Part shown: positions 1 through 5,369 of the stretch, piece after piece
Layout: each line of letters begins with the position of its first letter
Numbering within the stretch: the first letter of the stretch is position 1
Assembly: GCA_002455335.1 (NCBI GenBank)
Contig: DKKP01000382.1
Coordinates: 9,334 to 15,671 of the forward strand
Direction of reading: 5' to 3'
Length of the DNA: 6,338 bases
Source: Anaerolineales bacterium UBA6663
GTDB taxonomy: Bacteria; Chloroflexota; Anaerolineae; Anaerolineales; UBA6663
Program-made: the position numbers and the translations under genes
Notes under the pieces: generated by a model
The model's database searches: none
Told to the model about the DNA's origin: nothing
The model's input: only the letters and a program-made list of their open reading frames with translations

Positions 1-794
1 TCCTTGGGGAAGCACGAGCCGCCATAGCCGAGGCCGGCATCCAGAAAGCCGCGGCCGATTCGCGGGTCGTAGCCCATGCCGGCAGCCACTTCCTTGACGT
101 CTGCGCCAAGCGCCTCGCAGATGTTGGCGATCTCGTTGATGAACGAGATCTTGGTCGCCAGGAAGGCGTTCGAGGCGTACTTGATCATCTCGGCGGTGCG
201 CAGGTCTGTGACCACGATTGGGGCGCGCAGCGAAAGATGCAAGTCGGCGACTTTGTGTGCCGCCTCTTTGTCGAGCGAGCCGAGCACGATACGCGCCGGG
301 TTCATGAAGTCGACGATGGCCGAGCCCTCGCGCAGGAACTCGGGGCACGAGACCACGCTGAACGGCACGGGCGCTGTCAGGCTCGAGGTGACGATGTCGG
401 AGACCCAATCGCCTGTGCCCACAGGGACAGTCGATTTGTTGACGATGATCAACGGCTCCTTCATGTGCTGCGCGATCTGCTCGGCGGCCGAACGCACGTA
501 TTTCAGATCGGCTTCGCCATCGACGCCCTCGGGCGTGCCGACGGCGATGAACGCGATCTCGGCTTCGGCCAGGGCCTCGTCGTAATCCGTTGTGAAGGCG
601 AGCCGCCCGGCAGCGACATTGCGCTTGACCATCTCCTCGAGCCCCGGTTCGTAGATCGGCAGGATGCCTTTCTTCAGATTCGAGATGCGCTCTTCATTGA
701 TATCCAGCGCAGTGACGCGGTTGCCCAGGTCCGCAAAGCAGGTCCCGGTCACAAGACCGACGTAGCCCACGCCAATCACACAGATCTTTCGCAT
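1..794 (-). CDS. ugd: UDP-glucose 6-dehydrogenase, 3' end cut by window edge
   Basis: This cytoplasmic enzyme oxidises UDP-glucose to UDP-glucuronate with two NAD+, supplying precursors for exopolysaccharide or other glycans. 264 complete codons are visible. Residues 1-13 form the start of an NAD-binding Rossmann fold, with GVGYVG at 8-13. YEPGLEE is at 48-54, the VGTPEG segment at 85-90, STVPVGT at 121-127 and PEFLREG at 151-157. The catalytic set of the family is present: Thr122, Glu156, Lys205, Asn209, and Cys261 in GGSCFPK, whose codon lies only about a dozen bases from the edge. These sit one residue later than in the well-studied streptococcal enzyme (Lys204, Asn208, Cys260). Family members are about 430-450 residues, so the C-terminal UDP-binding domain is outside the window. 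The start at 794 is set by the Rossmann N-terminus and a GAGGAAG ribosome site. GDP-mannose or UDP-ManNAc dehydrogenase is a less likely alternative. Confidence 0.95.
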   Translation of the reverse strand, partial: MRKICVIGVGYVGLVTGTCFADLGNRVTALDINEERISNLKKGILPIYEPGLEEMVKRNVAAGRLAFTTDYDEALAEAEIAFIAVGTPEGVDGEADLKYVRSAAEQIAQHMKEPLIIVNKSTVPVGTGDWVSDIVTSSLTAPVPFSVVSCPEFLREGSAIVDFMNPARIVLGSLDKEAAHKVADLHLSLRAPIVVTDLRTAEMIKYASNAFLATKISFINEIANICEALGADVKEVAAGMGYDPRIGRGFLDAGLGYGGSCFPK

Positions 795-798
795 GTTT

Positions 799-805
799 CT
801 TCCTC
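799..805 (-). promoter_or_regulatory. Shine-Dalgarno of the UDP-glucose dehydrogenase
   Basis: Read on the minus strand this is GAGGAAG, followed by AAAC and the ATG at 794. It fixes the start. Another ATG 13 bases upstream (807..805) overlaps this site but is out of frame with the enzyme. Confidence 0.7.
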
Positions 806-812
806 ATATCGT

Positions 813-827
813 CGCCGAAAGTCGGCG
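813..827 (-). other. perfect stem-loop in the dehydrogenase leader
   Basis: CGCCGA-AAG-TCGGCG is a perfect 6-bp inverted repeat with a 3-base loop, lying 7 bases upstream of the Shine-Dalgarno of the dehydrogenase. On the plus strand it is followed by a T-rich stretch (GTTTCGTTTT), so it also resembles a weak intrinsic terminator for plus-strand transcription. No plus-strand gene ends here. A second, weaker stem (GCGCT-5-AGCGC) lies at 841-855. A role in leader control is possible but unproven. Confidence 0.35.
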
Positions 828-882
828 GTTTCGTTTTCCGGCGCTGTGGAAGCGCTGGGGTCGATTCTGGATGGATTCGGAA

Positions 883-888
883 ATTATG
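883..888 (-). promoter_or_regulatory. candidate extended -10 element for the dehydrogenase
   Basis: The minus strand reads TGGCATAAT: CATAAT, one mismatch from TATAAT, preceded by the TGn of an extended -10. No recognisable -35 is seen 16-18 bases upstream (the region is G/C-only), which fits an extended -10 promoter. Transcription would start near 876, giving a leader of about 82 nt. It lies in the 128-base gap after the metallopeptidase stop, so the dehydrogenase probably has its own promoter. Confidence 0.4.
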
Positions 889-922
889 CCATAGGGCCCC
901 GGTAAGGGGGCGAGGTGCGCAA

Positions 923-1309
923 TCAACCGAAGCCGCGCTCCCATAACTCATCCTCATCGAGGCCGAAAAAGTGTCCGAGCTCGTGGACGAGCGTGATCCA
1001 GATCTCCTCACGCAACTCATCGTGGTCAACGCACATCTCGACAAGCGGCCTGTAGAACACAGTGATCTGATCGGGCAGCAGCCCGACATCGCCGTCGGCG
1101 CCGCGCTCGACAAGCGGCACGCCCTCGTACAGGCCGAGCAGGTCGCTCTCGCCGGGCTCGGCATCGGGGTCCTGCTCGGGCCCGGCGGACAGCGCGGTAT
1201 TGACCACGACGCCCGCCGCCAGAGCGCGAAGATCCGGCGCAAGCCGTTCAAGGACCTCGGCCCAGGCTTCGTCGACCAGGATGTCGAATTGGGTGCGGGT
1301 AACGCTCAT
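923..1309 (-). CDS. Zincin_1-family small metallopeptidase
   Basis: A 128-residue soluble protein matching the Zincin_1 (PF06262, formerly DUF1025) 'metallopeptidase family protein' pattern from end to end. Residues 8-20 are the N-terminal FDxLVDEAWxEVL helix. LLGLYEGVPLVER is at 57-69, LPDQITVFYRPL at 78-89, and the zinc site HELGHFFGLDEDEL at 109-122. His109 and His113 would bind zinc, Glu110 would be the catalytic base and Asp118 the possible third ligand. Length is normal for the family and there is no signal peptide, so it is expected in the cytoplasm; its substrate is unknown. The start at 1309 is chosen because family homology begins there and a TACAAT box lies six bases upstream. The frame stays open further upstream, but that stretch is Arg/Pro/Ala-rich and runs antisense into the neighbouring gene. 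The gene is divergent from the C39 peptidase. Confidence 0.88.
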   Translation of the reverse strand: MSVTRTQFDILVDEAWAEVLERLAPDLRALAAGVVVNTALSAGPEQDPDAEPGESDLLGLYEGVPLVERGADGDVGLLPDQITVFYRPLVEMCVDHDELREEIWITLVHELGHFFGLDEDELWERGFG

Positions 1310-1315
1310 GGATCG

Positions 1316-1321
1316 ATTGTA
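1316..1321 (-). promoter_or_regulatory. -10 box TACAAT, leaderless promoter of the metallopeptidase
   Basis: On the minus strand TACAAT is followed by exactly six bases (CGATCC) and then the ATG at 1309. Transcription starting about seven bases after the box would begin at the start codon itself. There is no Shine-Dalgarno in the preceding bases and no clear -35. The layout mirrors the divergent gene. Confidence 0.55.
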
Positions 1322-1377
1322 CCGGGCAGATCGCTTCCGCGCAGCGTTCGATGTGCTCGGATCTGGCGCATCCTCCC

Positions 1378-1383
1378 TATAAT
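1378..1383 (+). promoter_or_regulatory. -10 box TATAAT, leaderless promoter of the C39 peptidase gene
   Basis: A consensus TATAAT is followed by six bases (GGGACG) and the ATG at 1390, so the predicted transcript begins at or within a base of the start codon. No Shine-Dalgarno is present and no -35 hexamer is evident 16-18 bases upstream. The box argues against the alternative in-frame ATG at 1351, which would put the promoter inside the coding region. It probably drives the whole plus-strand cluster. Confidence 0.65.
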
Positions 1384-1389
1384 GGGACG

Positions 1390-2757
1390 ATGGCCTATAC
1401 CCAGTTTCGACGGATACGACATCGCCGCCGCCGCGCCAACCAGATCGGCTGCGGCCTCTTGAGCCTGGTTGGCGTCGGCGCGCTTGCCCTGGCCGGCTGG
1501 ATCGTGTGGCGCATGCCCGCGGTGCAGGATCGGCTCGCGCCGCGTCTGGCCGCGTTCGACGAGGCCTGGCGCGGGCTGCAATACGGCCCACAGCCGGAGG
1601 TGCTCCCGACCGCCGCGGTCGCGCTTGAGCCACCGCCGACGTTTGCTCCAGCGGTCGTCCAGGCGACACAAACACCGGCGCCCACCGAGCTCGCCGCCAC
1701 AACCGAGCCGACGCTCACGCCCACCGCCACGGCCACGCTTGCGCCCATTCCATCTGAAGTCACGTTGCGCGGCGCACGTTACGAGCCGCAGTTGTTCAAC
1801 AACTGCGGTCCGGCCACGCTCACCGCCGCGCTCGTGTACTGGGGATGGCGCGGCGCCGAGGCCGACTCGTTGAACTGGTACGGCAACGGGGTCGACGTAC
1901 GCTGGCAACGTGAGGTCGCGGCCGTGGTCAAGCCCGGTGATCGCGACAAGAACGTCTCACCCGAGGAGTTGATCGCATTCGCGACCCAACGCGCCGGTCT
2001 CGGGGCGGCGCTGCGCTTTGGCGGCGACCTCGATCGCCTCAAACGCCTGATCGCGGCCGGCTTCCCCGTGATCATCGAGCGCGGCTTCCTCGAGGATGAG
2101 CACGGGCAGGAGGGGAAGGGCTGGGAGGGCCACTACGGTCTGCTCACCGGTTACGATGACGCGGCCGCCGAATTCATCACCCAGGATTCGTACATCGGCG
2201 CGAATTACCGCCGCGCGTATGATCTGATCGAGCGCGATTGGCGGGCTTTCAATAACCTGTACATCGTGCTGTATCCGCCCAACCGGGAGGCGGAGCTGAT
2301 GGCATTGCTCGGCAGTGATGGTGACATCCTGACCAACCTGGACGCCGCTCTGGCCCAGGCCCAGACCGACGCCGCGGATTTGCGCGATCCTGAGCAAGGG
2401 GCCCTGGCCTGGCACAACGTCGGCGCCGTGTTGTTTCGCCAGGGCCGCGCCGACGAAGCGATCGTGGCCTTTGATCAGGCGCGCAGCTTCGATACGTTGC
2501 CCCGGCGGCTGTTGTGGTATCGGCATGAAATGTACGCGGCCTATTTCGAGGCCGGTCGGTATCAGGATGTGATCGATCTGGCCGATCTGATGCTGCAGTC
2601 ACCGGGGCTCGAGGAGAGCTTCTACTGGCGCGCGCGCGCCAAAGAGGCCCTCGGCGAGCGCGTCTCCGCGGTCGAGGATCTGCGGGCCGCGCTGGCCGAA
2701 CACCCTGGCTGGGATCCGGCGCTCGAGCAGTTGGCGGTCTGGGGCGTCGCGCCCTGA
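1390..2757 (+). CDS. membrane-anchored C39-like cysteine peptidase with TPR tail
   Basis: A 455-residue protein. Residues 7-15 are an Arg-rich cytoplasmic tail, 19-40 a single hydrophobic segment (signal anchor), and 69-121 a Thr/Pro/Ala linker. A papain-fold C39-like domain follows at about 127-297. Its catalytic candidates are Cys139 in NNCGPAT, His248 in GHYGLLTGYD and Asp266 in TQDSY, with Gln134 as oxyanion candidate. KPGDRDKNVSP (181-191) and WRAFNNLYIVLYPP (284-297) recall C39-like proteins of Chloroflexota. Residues 340-455 hold about three TPR-like helical pairs. The Arg-rich N-terminus predicts that peptidase and TPRs lie outside the cell membrane. Substrate is unknown. Classic C39 domains cut double-glycine leaders while attached to ABC transporters; no transporter is present here, so a bacteriocin-processing role is not supported. 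The start at 1390 rests on the leaderless TATAAT box; an in-frame ATG at 1351 is less likely. It heads the plus-strand cluster. Confidence 0.85.
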   Translation: MAYTQFRRIRHRRRRANQIGCGLLSLVGVGALALAGWIVWRMPAVQDRLAPRLAAFDEAWRGLQYGPQPEVLPTAAVALEPPPTFAPAVVQATQTPAPTELAATTEPTLTPTATATLAPIPSEVTLRGARYEPQLFNNCGPATLTAALVYWGWRGAEADSLNWYGNGVDVRWQREVAAVVKPGDRDKNVSPEELIAFATQRAGLGAALRFGGDLDRLKRLIAAGFPVIIERGFLEDEHGQEGKGWEGHYGLLTGYDDAAAEFITQDSYIGANYRRAYDLIERDWRAFNNLYIVLYPPNREAELMALLGSDGDILTNLDAALAQAQTDAADLRDPEQGALAWHNVGAVLFRQGRADEAIVAFDQARSFDTLPRRLLWYRHEMYAAYFEAGRYQDVIDLADLMLQSPGLEESFYWRARAKEALGERVSAVEDLRAALAEHPGWDPALEQLAVWGVAP

Positions 2758-2770
2758 TATTCGCAGTCAC

Positions 2771-2777
2771 AGAAGGG
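2771..2777 (+). promoter_or_regulatory. possible Shine-Dalgarno of the first unknown lipoprotein
   Basis: AGAAGGG lies 10 bases upstream of the ATG at 2788, a rather long spacing. It is the only purine-rich candidate in the 30-base gap after the peptidase gene. Confidence 0.4.
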
Positions 2778-2787
2778 CTTCGATACG

Positions 2788-3549
2788 ATGCGCACTTCAC
2801 TCAAAGGTCTGCTGGTCATGCTGCTCCCGATCGTGTCCCTGGCCTGCGCCACGTTCGCGCCGGTCGTGCCCGATCTGGTCTGGGATCGTTCGGCCGAGGT
2901 CGAGGTGATCTCCTATGCGTGCTACGGCGGGCTTGTGCCCAACGAGGTGTGGATGAACGACATCCCCACGTTTCGGCTCTGGGGCGATGGACGCGCGCTG
3001 TGGGTAGAGGATCAAATCGACGGCAGCCGCCGGGTGTACACAGCCCAGTTCACCGATGATGAGATCACGGCGATGCTGACCGAGATGGCGCAGCGTCGCT
3101 TCTTCACGCTGGCCGATTCCTACGAGCCCGACTATGAGATCATGGACGGTGGCGCCTGCCAGATGCGGGTCGCGTTGGCCGACACCTACAAATCGGTCTC
3201 GGTGTTGACAGGTGGCGAGCCGCCGGCCGATTACGACGTGCTGGCCGGGTACCTCGTGCGCGCCGGTGGACACTCCGGGGTCGACTTCGTCCCGGAACGC
3301 GGCTTTCTCTTTGCGACCCCCTCGGGTGACCCCGTCTCAGCGGCCACGGCCAGTTGGCCCGCAGACGGGATCGACGGGATCCGGCTGGCGGAGTCCGCGG
3401 GCGGGGTGCCGATCGAGGGTGAGGCGTTACGCACCGCCTGGGAGATCGTCAATCGGGGCATCTTTACAGTCGTCGAATCGGGCGGCGAATCCTTCCGGCT
3501 CGCCGTTCAGGTGGAAGGCGTCACCTCCACCTGGCCGGTAGCGCCCTGA
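2788..3549 (+). CDS. lipoprotein-like protein of unknown function, intact copy
   Basis: 253 residues, function unknown. Residues 1-19 are a basic start plus hydrophobic run ending in SLAC, with Cys20 as possible lipidation site. The -3 position is Ser, so the lipobox is imperfect and a normal signal peptide is the alternative. An N-terminal part (about 30-145) contains YACYGGLVP (43-51), RLWGDG (63-68), an FTDDEI helix start, RRFFTLADSYE (103-113) and DGGACQM (120-126). Its order of strand, GDG turn, 'deel' helix, 'FF..DSY' and late strand is reminiscent of DUF6438-like domains, a tentative likeness. Cys45 and Cys124 are conserved in the neighbouring copy and could form a disulfide. A second part (about 156-253) carries DFVPERG, SWPADGIDGIRL and GEALRTAW (211-218), and ends WPVAP. 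It starts 30 bases after the peptidase stop and is followed by a tandem paralogue. Confidence 0.8.
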   Translation: MRTSLKGLLVMLLPIVSLACATFAPVVPDLVWDRSAEVEVISYACYGGLVPNEVWMNDIPTFRLWGDGRALWVEDQIDGSRRVYTAQFTDDEITAMLTEMAQRRFFTLADSYEPDYEIMDGGACQMRVALADTYKSVSVLTGGEPPADYDVLAGYLVRAGGHSGVDFVPERGFLFATPSGDPVSAATASWPADGIDGIRLAESAGGVPIEGEALRTAWEIVNRGIFTVVESGGESFRLAVQVEGVTSTWPVAP

Positions 3550-3602
3550 GCACGGCCTGCGATTGGGATCGATATCGAGCGCACAAAACCGTCTCCTAGA
3601 CT

Positions 3603-4354
3603 ATGCGCATCCAAGCTTGTGTCCTGACCAGCCTGAGCGTCGCGGCCCTATCCTGTTCCGCTCTGGTATCGCCGGTGCCAGCGCTTGAGTGGGACACGTC
3701 GTCGCATCACCGTTTGATCGAGTACGCCTGCTACGGCGGCCTTGTGCCCACCGGCTACTACGACAACTACATCCCGCCGGTGCGTATCCGCGGCGACGGC
3801 AGCGCGGTCTGGTGGGTCGACGAAGGCTCAGCGCGCCATGTCATGGAAGCCATACTCACGCAAGAAGAACTGCGGGCCGTCGTTGCCCGCGTGGCAGAGG
3901 CCGGGTTCTTCGGGTGGCGGGATTCGTACGAGTCGACCGAGGTCATCTATGACGGCAGCGATTGCCGGTTGAGCGTCGCGCTCGCCTCTGGCGAGAAGAC
4001 CGTCTGGGTGCGTGCCGGCGCAGAGTCGCCGGACGGCTACGCCGATCTGTTAACGTGGCTGCGCACGGGGCGGGCGCCGTGGGCCACGACTTCGTACCCA
4101 CGCACGGCTGGCTGAGGGCCATCCCGGTCGACGCGACCGATGCGCCGCCGGCCCTGGTGTGGCCAAACGAGGGGATCGAGGGCGTTCGGCTCAGCGACGC
4201 GGGTGAGGCGTTGTCGGTGAGCGGCGAGGCCCTGGCCACAGCCTGGCGCGTTTTGAACAGCGACCGTTACGCGCAGGTGGAGTATGCCGGTCGACGTTAT
4301 ACCCTTGTCGTGCAGATCGAAGACGTCACCGATCTCTGGCCAACCGCGCCTTGA
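3603..4354 (+). pseudogene. tandem paralogue of the unknown lipoprotein, broken by a -1 frameshift
   Basis: This copy aligns with the gene just upstream over its full length but not in one frame. The first frame gives a hydrophobic start with ALSC (possible lipidation Cys18), YACYGGLVP (41-49), RIRGDG, DSYE and DGSDC (Cys43 and Cys121 conserved), and stays homologous to Gly156. It then reads 14 unrelated residues to a stop at 4115. From about 4068 the other frame continues the homology: DFVPTHGW, VWPNEGIEGVRL, GEALATAW, ending LWPTAP at 4354. One extra G in the GGGG at 4067-4070 restores a continuous protein of 250 residues against 253 in the intact copy, with no gap at the junction. Possible causes are a sequencing error in a G run, a recent true mutation, or ribosomal slippage. 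The start follows an in-frame TAG at 3597-3599 and has no Shine-Dalgarno. The second half has no other lesion. Confidence 0.85.
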
Positions 4355-4370
4355 TCGATCGCATCATCCG

Positions 4371-4377
4371 AGAGGTG
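4371..4377 (+). promoter_or_regulatory. Shine-Dalgarno of the alpha/beta hydrolase
   Basis: AGAGGTG precedes the ATG at 4380 closely (GAGG core ends four bases before it). It selects this ATG over the in-frame ATG at 4284, which lies inside the preceding gene. Confidence 0.55.
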
Positions 4378-4379
4378 TC

Positions 4380-5330
4380 ATGCGCAGACAAATCCTCCTG
4401 GCGGTCCTGGCCGTCTTCCTGTTCGTCGCCCTGGGCGTGCCATTCATGATCCCACTTGACGACACCGGCTTGCAGCCGGCAACAGCCCTGGCCGACCCCG
4501 AGGGTCGTTTCATCGAGGTTGCCGGGCTGCAGGCCTACGTGCTCGAGCACGGGCCCGCCGACGGCGAACCTGTCGTGTTCGTGCATGGTCTGTTTGGCTC
4601 GACCTTCAGCTGGCGCTACAACCTCGAGGCCGTCGCAGAGGCCGGCTATCGCGCGATCGCGTACGACCGCCCGGGCGCCGGCCTGACCGAGCCGCGCGCC
4701 GACTTCGACTATAGCGTGGCCGGCCAGGCGGACTTCCTGGCGGCGCTTCTCGATTCGCTCAAAATCGATCGAGCGAGGTTTGTCGCGCACAGCGCCGGCG
4801 GCAGCGTGCTCGCCGAGTTCGCGCTGCGCTATCCCGAACGGATCGAGCGCCAGGTGATCGTCGACGGTGCGATCCTTTCGGGTGCACCCCCGATCGACAT
4901 CGGCCCGCTCGTGGCCTTCGCCCCGGTCAACCGTTGGGGCCGATTGGCCTTGCGCACGTTCGTCACGCCTGAGGCCGTTGCATCTGGCGTGCGCGGGCTG
5001 CAGGCCGACGCGGGTTTCTGGACGACTGCCGATGATGCCGGTTATGGTCGAGCGGTTCGGATGCAGGATTGGGAGATCGGCTTCCTCGGCCTGATCCGCG
5101 ATCGGGGCCGCACGCCGCAACCCACCGAGGCGCAACTGCGCACCCTCGCGGCGTCGACGCTTCTGATCTGGGGTGAGGCCGACACCGCGACGCCGCTCGA
5201 GCAGGGCAAGCGGCTTGCCGAATGGCTGCCCAACGCCCGCCTGATCGTCTACCCCGGGGTCGGCCACCAGCCGTTCGAAGAAGCCGCCGACGCGTTCAAT
5301 CAAGATGTGATCGCGTTCTTGGATGAATGA
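4380..5330 (+). CDS. membrane-anchored alpha/beta hydrolase
   Basis: 316 residues of the alpha/beta-hydrolase fold; substrate unknown, probably an ester, epoxide or similar small molecule. Residues 1-24 are a basic start (MRRQ) and a hydrophobic stretch, predicting a signal anchor or signal peptide, so the enzyme probably faces outside. The oxyanion motif HGLFG begins at His69-Gly70, followed by the YDRPGAGLTEP loop. The nucleophile elbow is AHSAGG with Ser138; its first position is Ala instead of the usual Gly. The acid is Asp268 in WGEADTATP and the base is His296 in GVGHQPFEE. Spacing and total length are ordinary for a single-domain hydrolase with a cap between strands 6 and 7 (about 163-245). 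The triad looks complete. The start at 4380 has a Shine-Dalgarno and the hydrophobic segment right behind it. It follows the frameshifted lipoprotein gene by 25 bases and precedes the M20 gene by 39, consistent with one operon. Confidence 0.9.
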   Translation: MRRQILLAVLAVFLFVALGVPFMIPLDDTGLQPATALADPEGRFIEVAGLQAYVLEHGPADGEPVVFVHGLFGSTFSWRYNLEAVAEAGYRAIAYDRPGAGLTEPRADFDYSVAGQADFLAALLDSLKIDRARFVAHSAGGSVLAEFALRYPERIERQVIVDGAILSGAPPIDIGPLVAFAPVNRWGRLALRTFVTPEAVASGVRGLQADAGFWTTADDAGYGRAVRMQDWEIGFLGLIRDRGRTPQPTEAQLRTLAASTLLIWGEADTATPLEQGKRLAEWLPNARLIVYPGVGHQPFEEAADAFNQDVIAFLDE

Positions 5331-5357
5331 CGAAGCACGTAGCACCCCCCAGCCACC

Positions 5358-5364
5358 AGGAGAT
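5358..5364 (+). promoter_or_regulatory. Shine-Dalgarno of the M20 hydrolase
   Basis: AGGAGAT with its GGAG core seven bases before the ATG at 5370. It is the strongest ribosome site in the window and fixes this start. Confidence 0.75.
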
Positions 5365-5369
5365 CCCCC

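Noticed and set aside
76..905. Plus-strand open frames (76..585 and 237..905) opposite the dehydrogenase
   Set aside because: They are antisense to a clearly recognised enzyme and show no motif or ribosome site of their own.
1351..1389. Earlier in-frame ATG at 1351 for the C39 peptidase gene
   Set aside because: It would place the consensus TATAAT at 1378-1383 inside the coding region, and the added 13 residues precede an already normal Arg-rich tail and membrane anchor.
1310..1702. N-terminal extension of the metallopeptidase frame up to 1702
   Set aside because: The extra part is Arg/Pro/Ala-rich, antisense to the C39 peptidase gene and crosses both promoters. Zincin_1 homology begins near the ATG at 1309.
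2626..2642. GCGCGCGCGCC run near 2631
   Set aside because: A short GC-alternating stretch encoding Arg-Ala-Arg-Ala inside the TPR region; unremarkable in GC-rich coding DNA.
3962..4354. Independent 130-residue gene starting at 3962
   Set aside because: Its first 30 or so residues are Arg-rich out-of-frame reading of the paralogue's first half. Only the part after about 4068 is homologous, so it is the frameshifted C-terminal half and not a separate gene.
4284..4379. Earlier in-frame ATG at 4284 for the alpha/beta hydrolase
   Set aside because: It lies inside the preceding coding region, has no Shine-Dalgarno, and would put 32 polar residues before a typical signal-anchor start at 4380.
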